Positions 1 through 12,369 of a DNA stretch of 64,000 bases are shown here, piece by piece (within the stretch, counting starts at the first letter, position 1; the number at the start of each line of letters is the position of its first letter). Source of the stretch: Amphirosellinia nigrospora (lineage: Eukaryota; Ascomycota; Sordariomycetes; Xylariales; Xylariaceae); contig SCHM01000004.1 of the NCBI GenBank assembly GCA_004123355.1, forward strand, positions 3,628,316 through 3,692,315. Reading direction: 5' to 3'. The notes beneath the pieces are model-generated. The model was not told where the DNA came from and did no database searches. It was given only the letters and a program-made list of their open reading frames with translations. A program made the translations under genes and the position numbers.

Positions 1-3000
1 TATTAGTGTATTGAAACCCCACGTTCGACTTGACCCTGGACGATCTACGAAGCAGCGATTGTTGTGTAGTGTTCGACGCGAAATACCCTTGCGTATATTG
101 ACGAGTATATACATTTCACATTCTCCTTTCACCTTCATACAGCGCTGTAGCGTAGTAGAGCAGTTGAGCATGTTTAAGGACATGCACCTGAAAAGAATGT
201 GAACTCTAAGCGAAGTCATTGCCTCGTCATAACAAATCCAAAGAATGCAACGTCGTTTACAACGCAGTTATCAAGCCCTGCTTCCAATGTGCAACCCCCG
301 ACGACCTACATGAACCGCTGTGCTGATTACCGTACACTACATACCTACGATAGCTAGTATGCCACCATGGTGCGACTCCTAGTGCGCAGTACTTTTAGTA
401 TTAGGCAGTAGAGGACACTTTAGTGTAGGTTTACTGCATGTCAACATCATTCCATGTGCCTGGGCGGCATCAGTGCGGCTTTCTAGCCTCTTTCTATCAA
501 GCTTGGCAAACATCAGACAGCTTTGGATACACCAGTAACGAGCCGTTCTCCATACTACACAGCTGAGCAAGGGCGTGAATAAGAACGACGAGCTATATAT
601 TTCAGGCAACCTCTTAGATTTTACCACTATCGTATACTTGTCAGTGCACTACTATAGCGCGGGCTGGTGACGAACAAAACGACGAATGGTACTATGTAAA
701 TAATTTTATCCAAGTCCTTCAAATTAAACTATCCCAACGTAGAGCATATTGGTAAACAGAGCTTGAAGTCCGGCGGTCATCAGGCCATTAGGCTAAAATT
801 ATAGCGTCACAGTTGTTGATTTCGCAACCAGGGCGGTTGCTGATCGTGGTTGGACGGTACCTTGCAGACTTGATCAACTAACCTTGGTCTTATACCAGTA
901 GTAACAATGGTAGTTAGCCTATAGAATAAGCCGATGCGAGTCAGGTCCGAGGCTAGACGTAAATACACTCCAGCCTAAGCCCTTTGAGTAGTCATTCGGT
1001 ATCCCGAGCCCGAGGTAGATTCAGCCACAACAACAAGGAAAAGAAGACCGGTTCTCATCGACAGCTTGTTCAGTCTACACTATCCTACACTAGGTGGCTT
1101 AGTGCTCTGTCACAGTTGCATAGGCAGACTGAAAGACTGACACTTATGTGTTGTAACGGCGCGGGCCGGGATTTGACATGTACTGGGGTTTTCCAGATAT
1201 TCATGAGTCGTTATAGTAGGGGAAGCATATATAGTACACTATATATGCATGTCTCAGCCCTGTCGGGCCCTGAGACGATATCGTTACAACATATTGGGAT
1301 ACCCATCCCATGTCCAGTGTCATAGGAGTGAGGATCCGGTTTATCCGTGTTGGTAATGGTTTGGCAAAGCTTTTCGGCTTGTCAGCCGTGGCAAGACTAC
1401 CCTTGTAATATAAGCGAACAGATAAGATGTCGTCGCGCCGGGTGGCTCTCGCTCCAATTCTTGGACGTATCGCACGAGGCTGCCTGCCAGCACCCAGGCC
1501 GAAAGCAACTAGCATATCTACCGGGTTCTCGACGTTGGCGACCAGTCGGCGTGGCGTTCCGCCATTCTCGCCGCCAGGGGGATTTTCCTCTCAGATCCCA
1601 GCTTCCTCGATCATCAATTCTACTGGTCGAACAGTCCCTGCGCGTCCTCAAAGCAGTAACGTGACACGCCACAATTGTTTTTCGGTAAGCTAAAATTGCG
1701 CTCTACCCATCATGTACAAACTCCCTAAGCTATTGAGCCGAGGGTTTGTATAAAAACATCAAGATATTAGCATTGACCAACCGACAGGCAGGCATATTGA
1801 CTGACTCAAGAAACCTCTGTTGGGGTACCCTCCCCAGTTTCGTTAAACAAGGATTCTGCATGTACAGCAAATGATAAGTATACTACGAGTGGAAGAGTTG
1901 GACCTTTTTGCAGAGCATTCGGGTCTGATTCGGGAATTGAATATTAATCGAGTAAGGCGGCATAGTGGGACGGCTCAGCCAGACAAGGGGATTGCAACGT
2001 TCGATCAATTCTCGATGCAAGGTTCCGTGACGAAAGAACACCCCTGTCTACCATGCCGGCGCCTCTCGGTAGCCTATTAAGGCCTACAGCACAGGGCCTA
2101 GGTGATTGACGTAAGATATTGGTGCAGTCTGTGGGCCAGAACCTGCCTATCGTGTTTTTCGCTCTTTCAGCTACAAAACACACGATGCTCATTCCCCGCT
2201 TCATTGAGTCCAGATGGCTCGGAAGCCCAGAGATCTGGTTAGCGATTGCTATCACCCATACTAGTTTGCCGTGTTTCAATCCTTCGTTCACAATAAGTTG
2301 GTCAATCGAGTGTGATACATAGTAGGCGCCAAAACTTTCCCCATTCTCACAGAAATCCACAACGCGTTCCATTTTAGGTGTATCAAACCATGTGCTATGC
2401 ATAGCCTATGCGGCACAGCGAGATGAGGTACCATTGCGCTGGAATTTCGCCTCCAGGGGAAGACCAGGGGCCATGGTTATAGTACTGTGTCACTAGATAC
2501 CGTTAGTTGTGACGCGATGTCGACTTACTGCATCTGAGAAACATACTAACCGAGCAGAAACTTTCTAGAATTCGCGAGGATTTCCCAAACAAGGCTGTAA
2601 GTCCGACCAGTAGCAGATAACAGAAAACGCCACATTACGCAGTATCACGGAGAAGACTGGGCATTCACTTCACTATGGCACGGACATACACCAGCCATTG
2701 CCAGATGGATTGTTTCCTCTCTAGTTGAGTTGCATCTCGTTGTGCGACACTATCGTCTGCCATCGGAGATGAAGACAAGCTATCCACCGCTCATAGGAAG
2801 CCCCGTTGGCTGGTCCCCGCCGTACTCCGGAACCCCGAAGCATTTTCGGTCCTAAAGTGAGAGATCGTCGAACTACAGATTTATTATGGGACGTGAAAGG
2901 TGACTACTGTAGTCATGACTCTTGTCGGTTGCCATTTGATGGTAAGATTAGCCGTACATTAGTTAATAGTAATATGACGTTTTATTGTGTGCCCAATGGG

Positions 3001-6000
3001 CACTGTAATATAAAAGTTGCTAGAACCTCACGTCGGAACATGCCGATATATGTCTCAGGTTGTGGTTTGGGCACAGACATCTCCAGAACACAAGAAGACA
3101 AAGTAGCCTTGAAACATTTGGGGTCAGATTCTAGATCTCGATGACACAATCAAAGATACATTGCTCTTTTCCTACATGTCTCACCTACTTCAACCCCTCA
3201 CATCGGTAGACGGCTCCTCCGCAACAGAGTAACGTTGCCGAGGTTGCTCTCGCGCAGGGGATAAATGAATGAGTTATGAGTAATGCTTGATGAACGATCG
3301 CTATTCTTTGACTCACTGGTATGCTTCGTGGCAATAATATTGTTGGATATGAGAATATGTGTCATAAATTGATTCTCGTATAGTGAGTGTATATATTGAG
3401 GTTATAGACATATATTCTGTTGTTCTTCTGGCAGTAACACAGTAACTTAGCCTCGTACTTGAGTGAAGCTCACAAGTTCCTTGGCAACCTCATTAATGCC
3501 GTTGATAACCGGACTTTTATGTCCTTATATATTTTATGAAAACCGTTGTAACCGCAATCTAACCCGCTATGAGAGAGGCATCATATGTAATAACGGCAAC
3601 GAGACCCTCAGATGAAGACAACGTGGCAAGACTCAAGATTGTCGCCGGCTAGTTGGTTAAGGGAGCTTCAGTTTTTTTTTTACGAAGATCAACAATGACC
3701 CGCCCTAACTCAACATGGATCACGTGGGCCCGAACGTCTAGCGTATAGCGAAATATATATAAATATAAACTATCTAACTTAAAATTAATTTGAAACTGGG
3801 GACAATGGGGTTGAGGCGGAAATCGTCCGGAATTAATCTCCATATCCAATTGCGAGATGACAGGCCACCGGTAAATTGGCTAGCCTTACGATTGCCAGCC
3901 TCTTCCGGGCTTAGGCAATGTGGCCCCAGTATCAGACCAAGGCGAAACTGCCTGGGTTAGCTTACGTTGTTATTTATACGTAACGAGCATCTACATGTAA
4001 GCCATCTGCTCTTCCAATTGAAACTCGGGCCCGAGATGAACGACGCCATAAATAATGGAAGCCGTTAGATCACAACGTACTTTCAGACCAAATTACGCCA
4101 TCTTGTGGTGACATGTGCCACGCCGCATTACTGCGTATAATGTCTCAGCGGAATTGATGACGACTCCCACACTTTCACCCAAAGCTTCGGCACATGTTCT
4201 AGTAGGCCATTCTATGATACGGAATGCGGGGTGCAGCAGTGAACACGCACTGCCTTAACTTCATCCACCTAGGACGCGTAGTGGAGGTGCCTCTCTTCGT
4301 CTCGTCCCAACCCACAACCTCAGCAGTGTGGTGTTGTTGGGATGGGCCGTTGCGGATCCAGACTCCGGCCAACATCTCGAAGTAGCGATACAGTATTCGT
4401 AGTTTCATATACGGTACGCGGTACATACACAGCAGTCGTCTCGTCTCCCCCGCCCTGCACTCTGCGGACTGCAGCAACGGGTCTGCTTATGTGCTCCCTG
4501 GCACATGCTGAGAATTGATGGCAAGGCAAGGTCGCGTTTTTGGCCGGCCCGATTGCAGAAGCGGAAAAGAGGGCCTGTTAGTGCCAGGGAGGAAGAAGTC
4601 CTTGCAGGGTTCCTCCCGGGGAAGCAACTGCATGCCGAAGACGACAACTTACTCTCTCATGTTTCCAGAAACTCGGGTCGAAAGGCTCGAAACATTCGAC
4701 GTCTTAACACGTGTTGGTCGGTTACACCAAAACGCCTTTCGATTCAAATGCCCAAACGTCAAGCGATGTGCCATATGATAGTAATAGGTACGTACGTACA
4801 TACATACGTGCTGTAGATCTTGGCCGATTTGGAAACTCTTTTGTCATCGGAGCCCTGGACACAACGGGCAGTTGGAGAAAGAGGCTGGCCCCATGAAAAA
4901 GGCAACGCCAGCCACATTATTCCCGTTATTGCTCTCGCATGAAACACGCCTATTTATACTTCTGACGCAACTGTGATGACTAGAGAGAAACCCCTCTGGT
5001 TCGCGGGCTGCAATATCAGTCCAGCATCGCGTGGTGAGTTGGAGCAGGTAACCCAGGGGGCCAATAGTGTATGCATTTCCTGACATGGGAGTGGTTTATT
5101 GTACAACTGGGAACTCTCTCTACGAAGAAGTCTTCTCATTTCCAACTCCACAACATCTGATCCATCGGCCATATGGCTTTGCACTTTCAATTGAATCTTG
5201 AGCACGCTGAAGCTCCAAGGTAGGGGTCACGCGAGCTGGTCACTCTGGTAAAGGCCTAGCGCCAAGTTGCACTCTTCTTGATATCGCAACCAAGAAAACC
5301 ATTTCTGCAGAATATGTAAACGGTCGATCGAGTCTTACGACGTCACCAAAAGATAACACCCATATCTATGTATATGCACCTAGTGTACCGGGTGATTGTT
5401 TTACTTTTTTAAGCCTACCACGTGTGAAACATGACACCGGATACCTACAGTAGCCTCTTATCTTCTCTCGGAGTTGCCGTTAGTACGCAGTAGTTCTAGT
5501 AGAATTACTTCAAAAGTGCTAGATCTCCCGGATGGACGATTTAGTTTATCAAATACCCCAGACGACCTTCGAGTTCAGGTGAAGTCTGGTAGATAGCCCG
5601 ACAATCTACATGATGAATACCGGGAGAGGCTAGTTATTCTGTGTGGTCTAATCCATATCGCGAAAAAGAAAAGCACAAGCGCTCTTAATGGCAGGTGATT
5701 AAGGCAGGTTGACTGACTGCATGCCTCACGCGCGCCGGGCGCTTTAAGTAAAAGTTGGCTCCGGAGCTCTGAAACAAGGAACAGACCACTAAGTTCCTTA
5801 TGTCTGGAGTCGGGCTCGGGGTTCGAGGCTTGGAGATTGTGGCTGGTGTCTCTCTCTGTCCGTATATGTACTAGGTCAGCATCTCAGCTGCAATGGATCG
5901 GTAGGTAGGTTATTTTTCTGGGCCCCGTCCAATATTCTATCAAGATCCCTCCTATCTGAAATCCCAACCAAACGGAAGCTTAACGCCGAACATTGCACCG

Positions 6001-6162
6001 CCATTGTACAGCATACGACGTCACATTCACATTCTCATGCTCACCAGTCAACGCAATTGAGGCACACTCTGGCACTTTACAGCATTGACCTCTCACCAAG
6101 CCTCCAGCTCGCGGGGTGAGCGAACGCCGTGTCTCCTCGGCTAGTTCCCTGTTTGATTTAGC
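1..6162. other. gene-poor region
   Basis: No gene could be recognised on either strand. The longest open frames are a 152-codon frame on the minus strand (1944-2402) and a 112-codon Cys-containing frame on the plus strand (2806-3144). Neither resembles a family I know, neither has a convincing start context, and no intron signals extend them. Base composition is moderately AT-rich, with a short GC-richer patch near 1430-1660. I saw no terminal repeats, transposase or reverse-transcriptase motifs. The last few hundred bases should contain the promoter of the HET-domain gene; a GTAGGTAGGT motif lies at 5901-5910. Confidence 0.5.
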
Positions 6163-8289
6163 ATGTCCAAGGACTATGGTCGCCATGCTGTTGTCCAGGA
6201 CACCGCCGAGCCACTCGGGCAAATCCGAGACAAAAATGCTACTCACGGGAGCATCGTCTCCGCCGTGCTAGATATCCAAAAACACGCCATCACAAGAAAC
6301 AACTGGATTAAGTCGCTGGAATGTCTCTGCCTGGACACGGACCGGGACAGCGAGCCTACAGGCAAACGTCAACGGCTCGCTAACGGAGAGAGCATATCTT
6401 CTTCTCATACGCCCGATTTATTGCGCAGAACGTATTTGGACCCCGTGTCTGATCCCGAGCGCGGCAGAGAATATGTCGCTGTTTCGTACACCTGGGAATT
6501 CTCCGAGGATGAGGAAGAGCAGGAGAGCAGTCAGAGCTTTGGTGCCTACTATATTGAGTCCCGCCAGTCGGGTGAGCCCGCACAGCCCAGTGATGTTAGA
6601 GACGTGGTCTTTGAGCGAGCTTTCCGTTATGCCGAGCATGTGAAGTGTGAGACGATTTGGGTCGACCAAGAGTGTGTCGACCAGGATAATGCTAATGCAA
6701 AGGAGACGGCCATCCAAAACATGCACTTGGTCTATAGCTTAAGCCGAAGGCCTATCGCTCTTCTTACGCATACCATTGAAACTGCAGATGAGCTTGACCT
6801 TGTGATTGGCTTGCTATTAGGAAATCTTAGAGAAGAAGAGGAGAGTGAAGCTCTAGACCTCCTGGACGGCATTACGTCTGACCTCTGGTGGCAGAGGGCG
6901 TGGACGTTCCAAGAGGATTATAGGGGTTCCACGCGTATGACCTTATTAATTCCACATACTAGCAACCTAGAGCATCGTAAACAAACCGCACCGAGGGACA
7001 GGTATAATCGGCCGCTACTAGGGAACCTCCTTGGAGAGATATGTATAAAGTCCACCGATTTCAGAAAATGTGCCACGGAATTTTGCCTTCAATACAAGCA
7101 CAAAAAACCTGAGGCGGAGGCCATCTGTAACAAGATCCTCACGGCCGCCGGGAAATACAATGTTCTCCTACAAGAGGACCAATCTTCTGGGGCACATTCG
7201 TCCATATCACGTTCAATGACGCCTACCATTCTCGCCGACATAGGCCGTCGCGGAATTTTCAACGAGTCAGATCGCCTCGCCATCGCTGCCAACTGCTGTG
7301 GGTATTCTGTACGTCTCGATACCACGGTCTTGAACAGGCGCAGCAGCAGCTTAAGCCTGTCCATACTGGCTCTATATCTTCTGAATGGCGAGATAATGGA
7401 GAATCATCCATGTCCTCGCCATGGCACGCTCAAGGATAGCGTTTTCACTTACCTAACGAAGCAGTCGCTCCGCAGCTTCCGACCTCCCGTCGACGAAGGA
7501 CTGACCTTCATTAAGAGTTGCCGGTTCGTGGACCCTGTGCTCACACCCTCGGGGACCCAGACATGGGGCCATTTGTGGCGGCTCGGGAAGGTCATAAGGC
7601 CTCGACCCCTCAAGCGAAACAAGTACCGCACACTCTCACCCCTCGAGACGTTGGCTACGGACCTGCAATACAAGAGGTACGGGAAGTCGTACTCGGAGCT
7701 GGCAGCCGGTCTTCTGGCCTGGATACAAGAGTCTGCCGCCGCGAATCGGTCGAATAAGAATCAACGGTATGGTGGCCGTAACCCCTTGGTGCAGGCTCGT
7801 CAATGGGGATGGCGCTCGTGGATGGCAGACGAAGTCGGTGCTGCTTTGCTAGAGGGGAAAGCTTTGCGTCTCGCAAGCGTGGTCAATCCCGAAAACTGCG
7901 AGCAATATGCGCCGTACAGCGCCATCTTCGTCGGCGAAGATGCCGATGACTGGAAAGACGAAGAGGACGACGACGACGGATACGCACCGCCGAGTTATGT
8001 CTTCACGTCCATTCGACCCCCGAAAGAGCACGCACGGCTCGGCGATATGCCCAAGCACGTATCCCTGGAAGTCGACTTGGAATGGCCTGAGCGTGTACGT
8101 GAACGGGAGAACGAGAAAGCAAAAAGCGTTTCGCGGCCTACAGATGAACATAGTAATCATGAATCAAGCCTGCCGAAATTGTATATTAAACGTTGGCTCA
8201 ATGGCCTTTGTTTTTTTGGTGGCTATCCCCGGCAGCCAGTCTTGTTTCCCTGGCCGGCGGAGCTGCTCGCCACGTCAAGCAAACCTTGA
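6163..8289 (+). CDS. HET-domain (heterokaryon incompatibility-like) protein
   Basis: A single uninterrupted 708-residue frame. The three landmarks of the fungal HET domain appear in order: YVAVSYTWE (residues 104-112), IWVDQECVDQDN (165-176) and WWQRAWTFQE (242-251). HET proteins control vegetative incompatibility and cell death after fusion of unlike hyphae, and many paralogues have unknown partners. The C-terminal 450 residues match nothing I recognise; they include a strongly acidic stretch near residues 590-610. No membrane segment, NACHT or repeat domain is visible, so it is a HET-plus-unknown protein. It lies alone beside the gene-poor left end, with the housekeeping mph1 downstream in the convergent direction. 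The frame is intact, unlike many neighbours. The HET assignment is firm; the actual recognition role is inferred. Confidence 0.9.
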   Translation: MSKDYGRHAVVQDTAEPLGQIRDKNATHGSIVSAVLDIQKHAITRNNWIKSLECLCLDTDRDSEPTGKRQRLANGESISSSHTPDLLRRTYLDPVSDPERGREYVAVSYTWEFSEDEEEQESSQSFGAYYIESRQSGEPAQPSDVRDVVFERAFRYAEHVKCETIWVDQECVDQDNANAKETAIQNMHLVYSLSRRPIALLTHTIETADELDLVIGLLLGNLREEEESEALDLLDGITSDLWWQRAWTFQEDYRGSTRMTLLIPHTSNLEHRKQTAPRDRYNRPLLGNLLGEICIKSTDFRKCATEFCLQYKHKKPEAEAICNKILTAAGKYNVLLQEDQSSGAHSSISRSMTPTILADIGRRGIFNESDRLAIAANCCGYSVRLDTTVLNRRSSSLSLSILALYLLNGEIMENHPCPRHGTLKDSVFTYLTKQSLRSFRPPVDEGLTFIKSCRFVDPVLTPSGTQTWGHLWRLGKVIRPRPLKRNKYRTLSPLETLATDLQYKRYGKSYSELAAGLLAWIQESAAANRSNKNQRYGGRNPLVQARQWGWRSWMADEVGAALLEGKALRLASVVNPENCEQYAPYSAIFVGEDADDWKDEEDDDDGYAPPSYVFTSIRPPKEHARLGDMPKHVSLEVDLEWPERVRERENEKAKSVSRPTDEHSNHESSLPKLYIKRWLNGLCFFGGYPRQPVLFPWPAELLATSSKP

Positions 8290-8788
8290 CGTATTAGTAG
8301 GCAAGAGGCGCTCAGGCAGTGTATCGGTGAGGTATAGGGCGAGGAATCAAAGGGCTTTAGTTTTGCGTTAGGGAAGGAAACTGGCAACAATATACGTGTA
8401 TCGGGATTAACTTGGGAAATAAAAATATTTGTGGCATGGTGCTGCATAAAATTATACATCAATCACGCTTTAGTAACATTAAGTTCCCATTGATTGACTT
8501 GTACGCCCTGTTGCAGATTATTTGAATTGGGGTTTCGATAGTAGAGAACTTACGATAATGGAAAGCTAACAATTCGAGGAAGAAAGTTAGATATTTACAC
8601 AAGTTACAGCTCACAATTGCAATTCGACTGTCTCTGCAGAAGATACTCACTCTTTTATTGTTATCAACCTTTAATATCATGCATGTAGTGAATCGCAATT
8701 TATACAGCAAAAAACGTCAGCCCTTATGTCGTCAATCCTGATGTAGAGCCGCATTCAAGCAGCTAGTATATGCAAAGTGTAATATCCA
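8290..8788. other. intergenic, convergent 3' ends
   Basis: About 500 bases between the ends of the HET gene and mph1. It is AT-rich and presumably carries both 3' UTRs. No further gene or structured RNA was seen. Confidence 0.5.
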
Positions 8789-11700
8789 TTACTCGTCACT
8801 ATCCTCTTCATCTATAACCCGAGTTCTTTTGCGTTGGGGCCTCGTCCTCTGGGCTCTGGTTCAGCTTCCTCGTTATCATGGTCGACGTCTTCAACACTAG
8901 AAGTTTTCCCTAGCTTTATACCTCGGGTTAGTTGACTCATGGAAGGCATGTCGCCCTCGCTGTCCTGCGTGGCTGGAAAAGATGCCGGTTCATAATACCG
9001 CGCCTTTTTCTGCTGCTTAGGCTTCGTAGCCAAGCTGGTCGTGGTAGATGCTACGGACAGAATTGACATGGGTGAGGTGGGAGAGGTGGAGCGCCGACGT
9101 ATACTAGAGGTTACGAAGTTACTGGACGTCGCTACATCATCCCCAACGACAAAATCTTCGAGATCCGCACCACTATCCGAATCGTCCGTGAGTTCTAAGT
9201 CGCTAGTGCGTCGGCAGTCGTCGCCCTCGTCAGCGCTTTCATCATACAGCGTCGTGACGGCAGCCTTTGGCCCCCTATGAGCCCCCTTTGCACCTCTTTT
9301 TCGAAATTGTTTCTCAGTTTGTCGCTTTGTTTTGGGATTTGGGGCTTTAATGCGTGCTTGAGGAGGTGGAAGTTCCCCTTCGACGTCATTGTCACTGTCA
9401 GCAGCGTCAGAAATGGCGCGGGTGCGTTTTCGTCCCGACTTTGCTATCTTGGGTCGTGCGTGCAATAGCAACGGACAACTCTTCAAGCTCTTCCTCGTCT
9501 TCATTATTTTAGCCTTTGGTGGCGAGATGACTTTTCTTCGCTTGGTAGGCCGTTTTGGCCCAGCGGGAACACTTTCTGAGTCAGAGCCTTCCTCTGACAA
9601 TGGTAATTGATGGTAGCGACTATTGTCAATATTGCCATATGGTTTGGCAAGTTTGTCTTTGACTGACTGAGATTTCCCCAAAATTTGAAACAATTTGACA
9701 AATCTTTTCGTATAGGCTCCATGCTTCACGTGAACCGTCTCCCGTCGTATTCTTTGAGCCATGGGATGCGCTGTTATGTCTACTTGTTTAATAAACTCCG
9801 TCGCTTCTTGGTTCTGGTATGGAAGATTCTTGTAAATTTTGTTTAGCTCGTCGATTTGTTCGCTGCGTAGTAGGACTTGACGGAGGTCCGGTACGTCAAC
9901 AACCTCGTCTTCTTCTGTCGCAACTTTTTGAACCTTGCTCTTTTTGGTGGATTGTGTTTTGCCCAACATAGATGTCACAGTCTGGAACCCAGTCTCGACG
10001 CCGTCGGGCATGTGAAATTTTTTCGGCGGCCGTTTTTTAGCAGGCTTTCTCTTCTTTGGCTCTGGCAAGCCTGACTGCTGCGTGTTTTCCACGGAATCTC
10101 TATGGCTTTCATGTCGACTTCAGGTCGGATATCCCTCGGCACTATTCTTGTCGAGAGGTCGTGACGAAAGTTGAAACGACTTCCGTCGCATATCATTGAT
10201 TGCATTTTTTCGTAACCGTCCTTCGACTTCGCATAATTGTCTTCTTCCTTTCCTCGCATAAGGAGTAGGACTACTCGTCCAGCACGCTTTCTGCCCGTTC
10301 GCCCCATCCTCTGCAACATCCGGATGGGAGATGCCGAGGCGTCGTAGCAGATAATCAAATCGACTTGACCGATATCAAGCCCTTCTTCTCCGATAGACGT
10401 TGCTACAAGGACATTGAACTCGCCATCTTTGAATTTTTGTATTCTCTGAATCTGCTCAGCCTGTTTCATTCCCTCGGACCTTTTGGAATCAGCCTGGCCG
10501 ACAAATACTGCGGCCTTGACCAGAGGTTGATGGCGGTTCAAGACTCTAACAATCTCTTCGGCGCTATCGCGATATTCACTGAAGACAATGATTCGTGTAT
10601 TAGACGAAGCACTGCTTTCACGGCATTCGCCCGCGTCCATGAAATGATTCAGTACAGTGTTGGATAAGTGTGTCAGCTTCGGGTGCCCAACGAAGTTCTC
10701 GTTTCGTACCCATCGATCCATCTTCGTCATCATCTCCTGGAAACTCGCATCCTCAACGATCTGTCGTTTGTATTTTGACCCTTTCTGACCCTTGCCCTCC
10801 ACCTCGTCTCGGAATTGCGTTAAACTGTCATAAAATGGCTTTATACCATGGAAACTAAGCAACTTGATTGCATGAGCTAAACTACTTAGTAATGCGAAAA
10901 GGGCCATCATCATGAACTTGACTCCTTGATTGGCGTTCCGACCTGGGCCAGCAAACCAGTCTTTGCGGGCTTTAACCAAACCGTAGGTGGTAAGGGCCAT
11001 TGGATCACGGCCGTAGTAGGCATTTTGTGAGCACAACTTATCTACCAGAGACTGTAAAGCTTTGGAGAATAGATCTTTCATCAAGATAATTTCATCTGAT
11101 GGATCCACGACGACAATATCCTCCTCTCTTTGGTGGACATAGGGTATAATGTCCAAAGAGTTCTCTGTGCGGATCTCCACATGTGAGATTCCAAGTCCGT
11201 CAATGACCTCTTGTACAGCCTCTACTTTGGAGCCTGGCGTTGCCGTTAGAGCGAGTATGCGAAAACTTTTTGAGAAACGTCGCAAGAAAGTGACGACTTT
11301 CACATAGGAGTAGTTTCCAGTGGCTCGATGAGCCTCGTCGATGACAAGTAGGCCAACAGATTTAGGATCAGCAAACCCGGCGGAAAGGTCGTTTTCCAAC
11401 GTTTGTGGAGTCATGAAGAAGACTCTCTTGGAATTCCACTCCTCGGCCCTAAGGGCTGGTGTGACTTCTCCAGTAAGGAGAGTCGTTTGAGACCTTGGAA
11501 TTCCAGCGATGTGAAAGCACGCATCGACTTGTTGAGATACAAGCGGTTTTGTTGGCGCGACGAATATCAGCTTCGCTGTTTTCATCCATCGAAAGTAGTT
11601 CAACATGATAGTAGCTGCGATGAACGTCTTTCCTAAACCCGTAGGCAACGCCACAAGAGTGTTGTTGAATAGGCCGTTTTTGACGATGCTAAATTGGTAG

Positions 11701-12369
11701 TCACGCGTTAGGCCTAGGTTGGTTGGGTATAACCAGGTTTTTAGAGCTTCGCTGTCAAGTTCATGATGGGTGGGTGATTCCGGAGGTAGATCCGCACGGA
11801 AGACATGGTTTCTAGATGTCTGAGTGGAACTAGCGGCGTCATCCTCATGGGCTATCTGCCCGAATAGAGTGGTTTGCCTAAAAGACGTTGTCGGACCACC
11901 AATTCGAGGACTGGGACGGAAAGTTGTGAGACGGGAATTATGAGCTGGTTGTGCATTCGCTGGTGAACTTGAGAATGCATCTGATGGAAGATTATCTAGG
12001 TCGATGAAATGCTTGTCTACTCCGACCACGTTGGCGTTTTGCTAAAAGGTAGGTTAAAATTGAGTGACCAAGAGAAAGCTCAATGATTGATAGGCTGCAT
12101 ATTACAAGCGTGACCAATGCCAGAGAGCAAAAGAAGCCAAGCTTTACTGGATAATGTGGATAAGACCAACTTACCATTGGGCGCTGCTGGCGGGAAACGG
12201 AGCTGCCGAATGATCCTGACAATGCCGAAGTTTGAATATCACGATGAGAAGAATCACTATGACTGGGATTGGGGATTGAGCTAGCACGGGCTGGCGAGGT
12301 GGCCTGTGTTGCCGCGACTAAGAAGTCCTCATCAGCAATATCATCGCCGTCGAATTCATCGGAATCCAT
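8789..12369 (-). CDS. mph1: ATP-dependent 3'-5' DNA helicase Mph1 (FANCM family)
   Basis: Nuclear helicase of the FANCM/Mph1 family that remodels forks and D-loops in recombination repair. Exon 1 is 12369-12175. An intron (12174-12042, GTAAGT donor, TTTTAG acceptor) precedes exon 2 (12041-8789). The Walker A motif LPTGLGKTF lies near residue 195, the DEAH box [15 protein letters not shown] near 300, the helicase C motifs near 615-645 ([16 protein letters not shown]), and the conserved [11 protein letters not shown] block follows. The acidic tail ends in [11 protein letters not shown]. Two one-base shifts break the frame: at 10092-10094, between AIEIP and VENTQQ, and at 8851-8853, before QRTRPQRKR. 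Each fits one missing base in a C run, and adding both makes the coding length 3450, or 1149 residues, normal for the family. The gene is probably intact in the organism. It is divergent from mex67. Confidence 0.93.

Noticed and set aside
1944-2402. 152-codon open frame on the minus strand
   Set aside because: No recognisable family, no splice-extended partner, and unclear composition. It could be a chance frame or a gene remnant, but I cannot support a call.
2806-3144. 112-codon frame with five Cys, possible small effector
   Set aside because: No signal peptide, irregular Cys spacing, and no promoter or intron evidence.
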